Positions 32,131 through 42,892 of a stretch of DNA of 64,000 bases are shown here, piece after piece. The notes under the pieces are model-generated. The model was given only the letters and a program-made list of their open reading frames with translations, was not told the origin of the DNA and ran no database searches. The stretch is from the NCBI GenBank assembly GCA_027627225.1, contig CM051030.1, positions 3,935,501 to 3,999,500 of the forward strand, in the 5' to 3' direction. Within the stretch, counting starts at the first letter, position 1; every line of letters starts with the position of its first letter. A program made the translations under genes and the position numbers. The DNA is from Congeria kusceri (Eukaryota; Mollusca; Bivalvia; Myida; Dreissenidae).

Positions 32131-35100
32131 TTAATAGTTTCGCCTATGAACAGAGTATGAAGAACATTTACAGACAAAGTGAAACGCATCTTCTACATCT
32201 AATTCATTGCAACAAAGACAATAGCGTTCGTCTCTTGGGATATTCTGACCAGCATATCTTCCAGTTTGAATTCTCAGTGGCAGAGCCGAAGTTCTAAGCT
32301 TTGTGACATAATGTCTTAGTTTTTTAGGTAGCAAATCTAAATAGTATTCATAATTGAAAATAGGCTTAAATACACGATACATATCTAAAACAGAACTATT
32401 AACAACAGATCTAAACCACTCTTGTTTATATGTATCAATTACAACATTTTTAAAGTGCGTTATAAATGTATTAACATCAACAGAGCTTGGATTATTAAAC
32501 ACGTAAGACAAACCGTAATTGTCTAACAGCTTTTTAAGATTTAAACCCCAGTTTGAACGTCCGTTGTGGCAATCGTGTAAAGCTTGCAAATATATGGATT
32601 TTATAATAATATTTTCAGTTTGGGTAATTTTAAACCAGTATTTAACAATCCTTACGTATCGATGAACAAAAAGTGGGTATCTACCTAATTCGCCATAGAC
32701 TGTAGCATTACAAACATTTTGTTTAACGTTTAATAGTCGTTTACAGAACTTTAAGTGCACCCTTTCCAATTCTTTTGACTTTGTATTACCCCATACCTCA
32801 CATGCGTAATTCAGAATAGACCCAACAAAAGCATCGAACAGTTGGCATTGTGTTTTGGGCTTAAGGTCAAACTCTTTACATTTGTTAAATAAGATATTCA
32901 TTGCTTTTAGTGCTTTACCACATAAATGTTCTTGGTTCAGATTAAAATTTCCAGTATAATTAAAAACAGTTCCCAAATAGTTAAAATCGTTTACTACTTC
33001 AATTTGCTGACCGTCATATGTCCATTTTTCAGATGGCAATAGTCTTCCTCGTTTGCGGAACACCATTATTTTAGTTTTATTAGTATTTACCTTTAATCCC
33101 CAACAATTACAATAATTAGATAAAAGATTTAAATGGTTTTGCACTTCTTCTGGAGATTTACCTAGGATTGCCATATCGTCGGCAAATAGTAACAATATCA
33201 GTACAATATCATCAATACTTAAACCGGAAGTAGCCTCATTCTGCAAAAATAGTTCTAAATCCTCTATAAATAAAGAAAATAACAATGGGGACATAACTTC
33301 GCCTTGGCGTAGACCTACAGCATAATTAAAATATTCTGAATATGATGAACAATGCTTAACACATGACTTAACATTTTGGTACATATTTTTTATTATTCTT
33401 AATAATTTACCTTCAATGCCACATTTGAACATTTTTAGCCACAATGCATTTCTATATACAATATCAAAACATTTCATCATATCAACGGAAATGACATATA
33501 ATCTTTTATTTTCGTTAACATATTTTTGAACTAAGGACATAAGGATGTACATTGCGTCAATTGTTGAGCGCCCTTTTCTAAATCCGAATTGGGCATCCGA
33601 AATGATGTTAAAATTATTACAAAACGTTTCTAATCTACTATTAATAACTGAAGTAAATAGCTTAGATAAACAACTAAGTAGGGTAATTCCTTTATAATTA
33701 TTAACATTTGTAGTATCGCCTTTCTTATGTAATGGGATTATAATACCTTCCGTCCATTTCTCAGGATAATGACCAGAGTTCAATATGGCATTAAACAAAT
33801 CGTATATATGCAAAGCTAAAATATCAATACATTCAATTAAATATTCGTTCAAAATACAATCACTTCCATGGGCTTTATTACGCTTTAACAGTTTAACTGA
33901 AGCTTTTATCTCGTCAACGGTAAAGGGCTGATCTAATTCAGGGAAACGTGAATTTGGTAAATCAAAATTATGTGTTGAACAAAAAGTTTCGGCATCATCG
34001 TTTACACAATCAAACAAACCACTACTTATATTAGAGAAAAAATTGCTAAAGTCTTCTAATGAAATATTATCAATTTTCGTTTTAGTATTTGATTTAAAAT
34101 ATTTCCAAAAATCTCTGGGTCTATGATTTTTTAATCCTTCGATTTCATTAACCTTAATTCTCAAATATGTCTTTTTCTTCGTATTTATTAATTTTTTATA
34201 CTCTTTTTTATAATGCAGCAATTGAAATCTATTATTGTCCGACTTATCACAATTAAAAATATTCAACAAAGATCCATAATGAGCATGTGCCATTTTACAT
34301 TCAACATCAAACCAATCTGCATGCTTAACAGCGCTACATTCTTCAAATTTCGGTTTGTTAGAAATAAAGTGTTCCTTTGAAAATAAAGGATCAGCAACAT
34401 TGCGAATAACATCAGTGAATTTATTTAATGCAATATTCAGAGAATCACTGCTTGTACAATCAATATCATCAATAATTCTGTTAAATAAAGGTAGGCTACA
34501 AATAATGCCTGATCTAAACTGGTTACGCAACGATTCGTCCCATTTAAACTTAGTCTCTGTAAACGACAAAGGATCAACAAATTTATTGTTACAATATACA
34601 GAAAATGATAAAGGTGCGTGGTCACTGAATTCGTTAAAATCATGTATAATAAAATCTTTAATAAGTGTGAAATTTCGTTCGAGACAAAGCAAATAATCTA
34701 TTGTTGATAAACCGTTATGAGAAAAGTATGTAAATTTACTCGTATCTCCTACTCTACCATTCACAACACGATAATTTGAGGATTTACACAAATCAAGCAG
34801 TTTGATTCCGTGGTTATTGTGAGATCTATCAACTGAGACCCTAACAAAGTATATATCTGGGTCATAGTCAATATCATCGGTAAATCTATTTACAATGTCA
34901 TGAATTACAAAATCAGATTTACTGCCAATTCTACTATTAAAATCACCACAGAGTAAGACCTGACCTTGGTTATCATAAATGGAAATGTCATTTTCAAGCA
35001 AATCAAAAAAATCAACACTAATAATATTGTATGCAGGTGAATCTTCGCACCAAACATAACAACCGCAAAGATAAATATCTTCATTTACACCAAAAAAAAT

Positions 35101-35415
35101 TCGATCTAGTTTCAACCAAATAACTGAATCATGACAATTTTTTATAATTTTAATTCCATCTTTTAAATTTTCTTTGTAATACAAAACTACGCCGCCGCTA
35201 CATCTACGCGCATTTCTGTTCTGAAATTTCCTATAAAAATTATGAGAAATATATCCATTTAAAGAAATGTTACTTGAAGAATTTGTCCAGGATTCAAATA
35301 CAAAACAAATATCATATTTTGATAAAATATTTACAAATAAAGGGTCATCATTCTTACATTTAGTAAGTCCGTTCACGTTCCACGATAAGATCGAGAGTTC
35401 TCCCCCATCGTGCCC
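32131..35415 (-). CDS. LINE ORF2: endonuclease and reverse transcriptase
   Basis: About 1,090 residues open from the codon after the ORF1 stop. An APE-type endonuclease comes first: LSWNVNGL just downstream of 35395, then (counting from GTG at 35376) LLCGDFN ~141-147 and SDHAPL ~251-256. The reverse transcriptase spans ~485-775: GFRKGRSTIDA ~598-608, VDMMKCFD ~631-638, GLRQGEVMSPLLF ~688-700 and FADDMA ~731-736 with the catalytic Asp pair. A cysteine-rich tail (YCLCCNELDVEDAFHFVCKC) is at ~1045-1065. There is no ATG between the ORF1 TAG and the endonuclease; both ORFs share a frame, so translation through the TAG, or reinitiation, is implied. A 1-base loss near 32133 adds an early stop; the 5.6-kb copy keeps ~50 more residues. 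The protein would nick DNA and copy its own RNA at the nick. Confidence 0.93.
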   Translation of the reverse strand, partial: GHDGGELSILSWNVNGLTKCKNDDPLFVNILSKYDICFVFESWTNSSSNISLNGYISHNFYRKFQNRNARRCSGGVVLYYKENLKDGIKIIKNCHDSVIWLKLDRIFFGVNEDIYLCGCYVWCEDSPAYNIISVDFFDLLENDISIYDNQGQVLLCGDFNSRIGSKSDFVIHDIVNRFTDDIDYDPDIYFVRVSVDRSHNNHGIKLLDLCKSSNYRVVNGRVGDTSKFTYFSHNGLSTIDYLLCLERNFTLIKDFIIHDFNEFSDHAPLSFSVYCNNKFVDPLSFTETKFKWDESLRNQFRSGIICSLPLFNRIIDDIDCTSSDSLNIALNKFTDVIRNVADPLFSKEHFISNKPKFEECSAVKHADWFDVECKMAHAHYGSLLNIFNCDKSDNNRFQLLHYKKEYKKLINTKKKTYLRIKVNEIEGLKNHRPRDFWKYFKSNTKTKIDNISLEDFSNFFSNISSGLFDCVNDDAETFCSTHNFDLPNSRFPELDQPFTVDEIKASVKLLKRNKAHGSDCILNEYLIECIDILALHIYDLFNAILNSGHYPEKWTEGIIIPLHKKGDTTNVNNYKGITLLSCLSKLFTSVINSRLETFCNNFNIISDAQFGFRKGRSTIDAMYILMSLVQKYVNENKRLYVISVDMMKCFDIVYRNALWLKMFKCGIEGKLLRIIKNMYQNVKSCVKHCSSYSEYFNYAVGLRQGEVMSPLLFSLFIEDLELFLQNEATSGLSIDDIVLILLLFADDMAILGKSPEEVQNHLNLLSNYCNCWGLKVNTNKTKIMVFRKRGRLLPSEKWTYDGQQIEVVNDFNYLGTVFNYTGNFNLNQEHLCGKALKAMNILFNKCKEFDLKPKTQCQLFDAFVGSILNYACEVWGNTKSKELERVHLKFCKRLLNVKQNVCNATVYGELGRYPLFVHRYVRIVKYWFKITQTENIIIKSIYLQALHDCHNGRSNWGLNLKKLLDNYGLSYVFNNPSSVDVNTFITHFKNVVIDTYKQEWFRSVVNSSVLDMYRVFKPIFNYEYYLDLLPKKLRHYVTKLRTSALPLRIQTGRYAGQNIPRDERYCLCCNELDVEDAFHFVCKCSSYSVHRRNY

Positions 35416-36337
35416 CTATTCCTTGACTGGACGGCCGTCTATGTAGAGGGTGTCGTAGGCTATCCATGCTCTCTTGCCTTGCCCCCTCGCCTCTTTCATC
35501 TTCGGTACCATCTTTCTACGCCTAGCAACCACTTCCGGCGGAAACTGTTCGAAAACGTTAAAGTTCGTACCATTCAAGTGTTTCCACTGTCGCCGTACAC
35601 TCTCGCGGTCCTTGAAGAAGGCGAACTTCGCCACGATAGATCGGGTCTTGCCATGGGTAGGTTGACTCGGAGAACGGTGCACCCTTTCAAACTGCATGCT
35701 ATCAGCAGCGTCCTTGGCGATCCTCAGAGCCTCATGGAGGTGCGTCCGTAGCTTCCTTTCCGTGACTTCCGGTGTCTCTCCGGGAACTTCCGGCACGCCA
35801 GTAAAAATGAGGTTGTTTCTCATCGATTGAGATTTCAGGTACGCCAGGTCGTCCCGGAAGTTTTCGCGCTCCTTCTCCAGGTGCTCCACCCGACTCGTCA
35901 CCTGAGCGACGGCTATATCCGACCCCTCTGTAGCGTGCTGGAGCCGATCGACTGTCAAGAGCTAAACACATGCATTTAATGTCTTTCTCAAAACTAGCTA
36001 ATCTTTCCTCAAGTTTATCAATGGAAGAAAGCTTTTTTTCGACATTGTCTAACCTACATTTGATAGCATTTAAGCAGTTCATAATATCTCTAGGTGTAGG
36101 CTCACCTCCAGACTCCGCCATATCGTCCAAATGTTTCACAGACTCATCCACAAATACACTAGTATTATTGTGATCAACACCATCAACACCATTGAGCACA
36201 GCACTGGCTTTGTTTAGCACATCACTGAGTGAAACGTCATTGTCCGCTGACGGGCCAATTTGCTTTGTTTGTTTACTATTATGACTGTTTATGTCACTAC
36301 CACTACTACTTCGATATTTTCTTTTACTTTTTCCCAT
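35416..36337 (-). CDS. LINE ORF1: L1-like RNA-binding protein, one frameshift
   Basis: ATG at 36337 starts MGKSKRKYRSSSGSD. A polar N-terminus and a coiled-coil-like stretch (LDNVEKKLSSIDKLEERLAS) follow. Near 35950-35962 the coding potential moves by one base: the second frame has a stop just upstream (TAG ~35964) and carries VDRLQHATEGSD onward. The C-terminal part is an L1 ORF1p-type RRM fold: MRNNLIFTGVPEVPGE, FERVHRSPS, RSIVAKFAFFKDRESVRRQW, EQFPPEVVARRRKMVPKMKE, ending DTLYIDGRPVKE and TAG at 35418-35416. Such proteins coat the element RNA. The shift is probably a 1-base insertion in this copy; a programmed shift cannot be excluded from one sequence. Confidence 0.85.
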
Positions 36338-36510
36338 AAGTGTCACTTAAAGAAACGTTTAGTAGATTTATTGCACAAAAATAATTCCAAATTTTGCAGT
36401 ATTAATTCAAAATTATTTTTTTTCACCTCCGTTGAAGAAACACGACCGTTTCGCGCCTTGTCACATGTTGCCACTGATGAGACATCAGGGAACCTGAGCC
36501 AGGGAGCTGC

Positions 36511-37596
36511 AAATACAAAATTATTAAGTCTACATTGTATAATGACAAGTAAAATAAAATATCATTGTTAACTACATTCACCGAGAACATTGCTCCATTT
36601 ATTAGAATTAAAAGTCAAATTATGTATCATTTTGATCAAATGTCAATCAGTTAACACAAAAATTAAATGGAAATCGGTGCAATATGTACAGATTAAAAGA
36701 CATTATAAATTAAAAAAGATTGAAATATTTTTCAATATAAAATGGTTATGAATCAGATCTGAATATATAAAAACAATCATATAATTGTATTAATTCACAT
36801 ATTATTGATGTTCATAAATTTAACAAATAAAGGCATTAAAAGTACAACCATCATTGTCAAACACACCTGTATGCCATGTGGTACAAATCAAGCCTGTCTT
36901 CTCTTGAATTCAACTCATAACATGGATTTTTTGCCGAATTATGGTTTATGGTGTGACTTGCATTTATACAACACTGTTCATGAGCCAACAGTCTCTATTC
37001 TGGTACCGATGTAGCTAGTAACGTTCAAAGGAATAAAATGACACCGATACAACGTTGAAAGGAATAAATGTCACCGATGCAAGTCCACGATAGCATTGTT
37101 TGTGCTGGCAGATTATTTTCAGAAATAAAAACACCAACAAATTCCACAGTCCTTCATAACGCTACCACTTCGAGATTTTGTCACGTAGACCAGCAAAGGG
37201 AACTTATCAATACGCTCACTATGATCATTAAATACGTTCACGAGATTTTTGGTGGCACACTGTTTGTGTTTAGACAATATATTTCCGTGTTTATACACTG
37301 ACAGAGTAAACGATCATAGGCGCCGCCATTTTGATAATCAGGAAGCCAAAACGCAATATTTTGTATTTATGATAAACAAATAAAATATAAGTTAATTCTG
37401 TCAAATAATCACAGTTGCTAACCACAAAGTAAATGTTTCGTTTTAATTTATGGTTTATTTACAAAATACACGATGTTTATTTATGTCACTTCTTGAGATT
37501 ATCTTCGTCCGACGATGTTCCGACATATACCGGAAGACACCGATACGTTTACGAAATTAGTCGATATTACCCGATTTCATTAGTGTGCGAATACCT
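36511..37596. other. No gene seen
   Basis: AT-rich sequence upstream of the LINE. Frames at 36805-37014 and 37068-37301 have no domain. Confidence 0.4.
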
Positions 37597-37680
37597 TAAA
37601 TGCAAATGTATGTAACTTTAGATTTACTGATTGCGCATAATTTTCCGTTTTGCTGATTTTCTCTTGAATTTGTTGTTTTA
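37597..37680. repeat. 84-bp repeat shared with 50637-50720
   Basis: gtatgtaactttagatttac then tgattttctcttgaattt occur in the same orientation at both places, 13 kb apart, about 90 percent alike by eye. The parent element is not recognised. Confidence 0.7.
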
Positions 37681-37689
37681 ATTTTATTA

Positions 37690-38475
37690 CAAATTGGTAT
37701 AGGGGACCTCTCCTGCGTCGTCCGTCGTCCGAGTGCCGTCAACACTTTGATCCGTTCTCACGCTGGAGACTTCACTTTGTATCCAAACTTGCATAGTTTG
37801 TGTATGACCATAAAATCTCGGACGGGATTGTTATTGGGCCAGATCACACCAGTAACACTAGAGTTATTGCCCATTTGTTTCATGCAAAAAAGTGCAACAA
37901 TGCCTTTTTCCAACATATAGACTTTATTTTCCATCCAATCGTAACCAAACTTTCACAATTTGTTTATGACCATCAGATTACAGCAGATGCCAAAAATGGG
38001 CCAGATCGTGTTCCAAACACTGGAGTTATTGCCCTTTGTTTATGAAAAAATATACAACACTGGACATTATTCAGGATAGAGACTTCATTTTTCATCCGAT
38101 TTTCACCAATCTTGCACAGTTTGTCTATGACCCTGAGATTACAGCGAAATCAAATATAAGCAAGATCGGACCAGAAACACCGGAGCTATTGCCTTTTGTT
38201 TGAGAAAAAAATATACAAAAATGTTCATGTTCAGGGTAGAGACTTCATATTTCATCCAATCTTCACCAATCTTGCACAGTTTGTCTATGACCATAAACCA
38301 TAAAAGTAAAGGTGAAGTCGAATATAAGCATGTTCGGGCCAGAAACACCAGAGTTATTGCCCTTTGTCAGTAAAAAAAACATCAACAAGTTATCAATGAT
38401 TGGCAAGCACACACGATATTTTATTCAATGTTGACCAAACGTACACAGTTTGCGTATGACCATAAAATTGATTGA
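37690..38475. repeat. ~160-bp satellite array
   Basis: Units start with gactt(t/c)a.tttccatccaa at 37768, 37920, 38081, 38241 and ~38410, spaced 152-170 bp. Each has cacagtttgtctatgacca, a gggccaga word and gttattgccctttgtt. It is preceded by cgtcgtccgtcgtccgagtg. Short minus frames read the repeat only. Confidence 0.85.
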
Positions 38476-38522
38476 TACAATTTGATTTCCAACAGTTGCA
38501 AACCTTGCATGCAACATTGATG

Positions 38523-39574
38523 TAGTGTTTAATCTAGAAGGGCAGTGGGGCACGGCGCTTGATTTGGAAAAGGGGCATATTGTGCGCGGTGACACTGTTA
38601 AAAAGGACATATTAGATTTAAATACTTTTTTCTTGAAGTATTACTTACTGATTCCTTTTATATATGTGATTATTATTAAGTCAATTTATTAACACATTTC
38701 CAATATTATAACTTCTTATTATTATTAAGTTATATTTTTCGAAAAGATCAAAAATTTATTTATTTATTATTCATAGGTTACCAGTATTTCCAATAGGCAA
38801 GAGAAACAAGACAACTTTTAAACTAAAACGGTTTATCGGCAAGTTAAAATCATGTTTATTAATGGTAAATTCCTATTAGTCTGGTATTATTTTTATTTTT
38901 CATCTTTTTTTTTTTTTGGACATATTTTTATTTTCATCAGTATGGGTTTATATGAATTATGCTGTTGATGATGACCTTGCTACTACTATTTTGATTAATG
39001 ATGAAAAGCAAAAGTCAAGCCTGAACATTAAGAAAACAAACATTGAAATTCGGATTGAAATGATTTATCCGAATATGTTTGTCCGAAATTATAGCTACTT
39101 CTGCAATTCGTTTTTTTCAGGAATTTTTGGTCATGACTGGAATAAATATTGTACACACATCTAATTTTTTCATAGTTTATGAATAAAGACGACGTTGAGT
39201 CTACATGTTTATGCATTCTGTCCTTTGTCATCACGTTTATCATAAAAATTCATGAAACAAAACATGTTAGAAATTGCATATGAAAACGAGACTGTTTAAA
39301 GCAGACAATTTAAGGTCATTCTAACACAAAATCATCATGTTTTTATTGTATCTGAACACAAACTCGAAATCTGACTGCCCCAACTGCTGATCGTATCAAT
39401 TGGTCACAGATTAGTATATAATAACGTGCCATCACAAAGGGCCCTCGCTAACAGTCAATACAGTCGATAGATACGAGGACACGAGGCGATAATTGCCTTT
39501 GAAAAGAACAGGGTGGCGGATCAATAAAGGAGCGTGGCGCGGCACTGCGCTGATTAGGTCTGGATAAAACACTA
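38523..39574. mobile_element. Non-autonomous hAT-like element with 7-bp direct flanks
   Basis: Left end tagtgtttaatctagaa; right end, reversed, tagtgttttatccagacc. Both ends then carry GC-rich subterminal words (gcacggcgc; gcgtggcgcggcac). Flanks attgatg at 38516-38522 and 39575-39581 are identical. hAT elements usually give 8 bp; the 7-bp match may reflect one mutation. It abuts the 160-bp satellite. No transposase inside. Confidence 0.72.
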
Positions 39575-40551
39575 ATTGATGGATTAAGAGTATGCATTAA
39601 CATAATTTATCATCATTGGACAGAAAATTATCAAAGAAAAAGCAAAACTTGATTTTATAGCACAGCCATCGCATTTATCGAATCGCAACTAGTTCTACAA
39701 AACTGTCTGCGAAAAAGACATCAAAATCTACTGTTTCTGCATTTTCCAGAATTGTCACCGAATTAAGAAAAAAGGTTCACGTAAGAATATCGAGAAAAAT
39801 GATTTGAGAAACATTAGCAAAAACACCGCACTTCCACTAACGGATGTTTTACATCAAATCGATCCTATCCCCCTTTGCGTATTGTTCAAATACTTTAATT
39901 TTCAAACCTGTCACAACAGGATGGTCTTCATCTGTACCAGTTCTCAGGTGAGCGCTTTGGGCCACCATGGCCCTCTTGTTATCAAATTTATTCTCTCAGT
40001 CTTTTGGAAAATATTAAGGTTTTAACAATCAATCCATGGTCTTAATAGTAACAACAGCTACAACAACAACTACAATAATAATACTTATCATTATTATTAT
40101 TATACTTTTGCTCCCTATATCTTATTTTACTGTTGTTGTTAACTACTGTTTGTGATGCCACAAGCTTTGTTTTGCAATAATTGAGAACCGACCACGGAAA
40201 ATTACGACAATTTTGCATTATGAAATGGCATCTATGACAAATTAGGGATTACACAAGCAAATTATTTAGTTGCCCCATTTGTCACATTCGCCTATCCGTG
40301 GAGACCAGGTATAGAGGCCCTTTTCAGACAAGTTGGCGGACCCTTGTCAAAACATCCACACTTTGGCACTCAGTACCCAAAAATATAATTTTAAAAACAA
40401 TTAGGACATCACCTATATACAACGACCGTTATCAGGTAATTATACCACCGACCCATATAGTGCCTACATGATCCCATTTTCATTTGATATGTTACGCTTT
40501 AATTAATATAGAAACTTAAAACAAGATTCTGTGTTTGATAAGCACACATAC
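39575..40551. other. No gene; one repeat terminus and an AT microsatellite
   Basis: 39943-39981 reads tcaggtgagcgctttgggcc then accatggccctcttg, the inverse of the terminus at 54699 (gagggccacgatggccctag), so a stranded end of that family. 40049-40112 holds caacaacaa/aataata and attattatt tracts, a simple repeat with inverted symmetry. Confidence 0.55.
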
Positions 40552-40991
40552 ACCAGGTTGGTGCTGGGTAGCCCATTTCTTAGTCCAAATTAGGTCAAGG
40601 TTGGGTGATATGGATGGATTGGGAACGGTCAAAATTGTGCAAATATCCAAGTGTTGTAGTAAGCGGTGCTGGTGCTAGACGAAACCGTAAATCTACTTAA
40701 CCTTGTTACGGACTGAAGGACGGAAAGACGGAGGGACGGTAAAATCTAGTTAACCAAGAAATGGCACTTTTGAATTATTATAAGTGCAAATTAGGTCAAG
40801 GTCAAGGTCAAAGTTAGGTTGGGTGATATGGGTGGATTGGGAATGGTCATAAGCAACTACTGTGTAAGTGTTGTAGTAAGCGGTGTTGGTGCTAGACGAA
40901 ACGGTAAAATCAACGTAACCTTGTCACGGTCGGAAGGACGGACAGGACGATCACTATATGCCTCCAGCATCAAGATGCCGGGGGCATAAAA
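40552..40991 (-). mobile_element. Tandem-core element, reverse copy of 14317-14725
   Basis: It contains aaattaggtcaagg and aggtcaaggtcaaggtcaaa, and ggtgctagacgaaac twice (40671, 40888), followed by degenerate acgg tracts. It ends gcctccagcatcaagatgcc then gggggcataaaa, a hairpin plus ataaaa. Two copies in opposite orientation 26 kb apart define the family. Confidence 0.75.
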
Positions 40992-41336
40992 AGTTACAGA
41001 ATTTTAAGTTGTAAATTTTGATTGTTACATTATCAAAACTTTGTAATTCAGTTTATTCTAGCTTGTTTTGTCTTAATTTAAGTATGGAATTATTGTAACT
41101 CGTATTAAAACAACTGCTTTAAAGAATTTGCTTATTTTTCCTTTGTTTCTTTCATTAATTTCGGCCATTATGTTGACGTTTTGCATTTAAAGAACTTGTT
41201 TTAGGATCAAAATATTTAGCCGTAATTTCTTATCTTTAATTAAACAATAATTGAAAGTAAGTCTTCTGATATAAATAAACATGCATACTCTGAAATATCT
41301 CAATAAATATAACTTTAATGCATTTTTATAAAAATC

Positions 41337-41850
41337 AAAACGCTGACAGCGTAGAAAGACTGTTGACGACAAAAGAAACTAAAAGCATGTGCATTATGAG
41401 TGTAGTTTTGCTAAAATAAATAATATTTGTTTGACTGAAGCTAAATTTCCCACCTTCGAACTTAAAAGACCAATCCGGGTCTTGCCACGGACAGTTAAAA
41501 CTCATCCCCAGCTATTGTTAACGGAATAATTTCCATTCATCAAAAATCACAAACATTACCACGTGTCGTTTGGAATATCACAAACAAATTCCAAGTGCTC
41601 TTTTGTATGAAATCGTTTAATCGCTAAACACGTGATATCCCAGTGCGACGATTGGTTAATATTGCAGATTAATTTGAATATGATTGACATTTTTGGAAGC
41701 GTCTATAATGTAGCTTCTTATTTAGTAGTATACGATATCATAATAAAAACTAATTTGCAAGTAACGAACACATATTGTTTTCGAGCTAAATATCTTACGC
41801 AAGCGGAATGAAATACATGCCAGCTAACAAGTCAATCTGCAACGGGCCAA
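41337..41850. repeat. Dispersed repeat, inverted partner of 12880-13155
   Basis: Outer blocks ctgacagcgtagaaagactg (41343) and ttaacaagtcaatctgcaac-like sequence (~41825) pair with the 12.9-13.2 kb copy. The central ~260 bp has no partner there. Confidence 0.65.
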
Positions 41851-41940
41851 AATAAATAAGAAATCTATAATTAACACCCATTAAATATGCCACTACATTT
41901 TTTTTGCATGATGTAATTACATTGCCTTTTGAAATATGAA

Positions 41941-42322
41941 TACTGTAGAATGCTTAAAATTGGTGAGGACGAATTTTCGCGTTTTTCTCCCAAAATGATC
42001 AGTTTTATTTAATTCGCGTGTTCTTGAATTCACGTCATCGTGAAAAATGAAAGTAAATTGACCCAATAGGAACATTATCATCGACTGCCACTAGCTTCAT
42101 CCTACCATTAATGAAACATAATGTTATTTATTGAATCAAGTTTTAGTTATGGCTGAGAGTGAGAAAATACAACGCACAGTAACAATGGGTTACTTTCACA
42201 CATCTTCACACCTTTTCAGGTTTGTCACACATTTATTCGCGCTGGTTTTGAATTCGCGAGGAAATAAAATCGCGAATATTAGCGAAAATAAAACCCACGC
42301 GAATAAAACCAGTTCTACAGTA
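41941..42322. mobile_element. MITE with tactgtagaa ends
   Basis: Left tactgtagaatgc; right ttctacagta, followed inwards by gcgaataaaacc and attttcgcg words on both sides. Length 382 bp, non-coding. The frames at 42131-42417 are chance readings through it. Confidence 0.65.
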
Positions 42323-42638
42323 GTCTGCAGAATGTCTAAAATTAAAATATGTGTATTTAATGCAGAGTTATAGCTGTCACCTGATTGAAATTTAATTGTG
42401 GGAAGCCTATTTTGCATAGCCAGACCTAAAAAAACAAACTACCTCAAGTGTAGCAGAGGCCCTGAATTACAGGGTTGATATTAAGTTCTGGTATGTGTCC
42501 ATTAGCGTTAGGAATACACTGTCACTAGATTGGGATATTTTACATTGACACCACTTATGTCATCGCTCGCGCGCTTAACCAAGATATTTTGTTTTGGTTG
42601 TTTGATCGTTTTGACAGCTCTATGTTTGCAAGTGAAAA

Positions 42639-42892
42639 ATGCACTCACAACAGGTAAGAATGAGTAATAAACTATTAAATTTGATTCTCTGTTTATTATT
42701 TTATAGACTTAATTTACCAATTTATCAATCCACACTTGTTTCCATTTTATTATTTTGTATTGTGTTTTCGCCGATCTGACCTGTCTGATTACAGGCTGCT
42801 GAGCGAGACCGTACACTATTTGTTGCAGAGTTGGGAGCCAACATCAATTACACAATGGCATATGTAAACAAATGGTTGATGGAAACACATGT
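42639..42892 (+). CDS. Possible two-exon start of an unknown gene
   Basis: ATG at 42639 begins MHSQQ and stops at a consensus donor (CAACAG|gtaaga, 42653/42654). A good acceptor (ctgattacag|G) precedes 42795, and the frame continues without a break as AAERDRTLFVAELGANINYT then MAYVNKWLMETH to a second consensus donor (ATGT|gtaagt at 42893). Three splice signals in matching phase over 113 coding bases are more than I would expect by chance. A following acceptor near 43016 (tatttag|GG) keeps the frame for about ten residues only. I do not recognise the protein. It could be a gene continuing into the repeats to the right, or a stranded fragment. Confidence 0.35.

Larger units (their letters stand above)
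31762..36510 (-). mobile_element. Near full-length LINE retrotransposon with (CAAGA)n tail
   Basis: Minus-strand order: 5' leader (~36510-36338), ORF1 (36337-35416), ORF2 (35415-32131), 3' region, and an ataaatattt then (ttgtc)n tail at ~31786-31762. The shared tail with the copy at 7.3 kb shows that the pentanucleotide tract belongs to the element. No target duplication was identified and the 5' edge is approximate. The clade is uncertain: the ORF1 is L1-like with an RRM-type fold, the ORF2 lacks RNase H and ends in a cysteine/histidine motif. The ends of both ORFs carry small lesions, so this copy is probably inactive now but recent. Confidence 0.9.

Noticed and set aside
34355..34696. Frames antisense to LINE ORF2
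   Set aside because: Shadows with no domain inside a clear reverse transcriptase gene.
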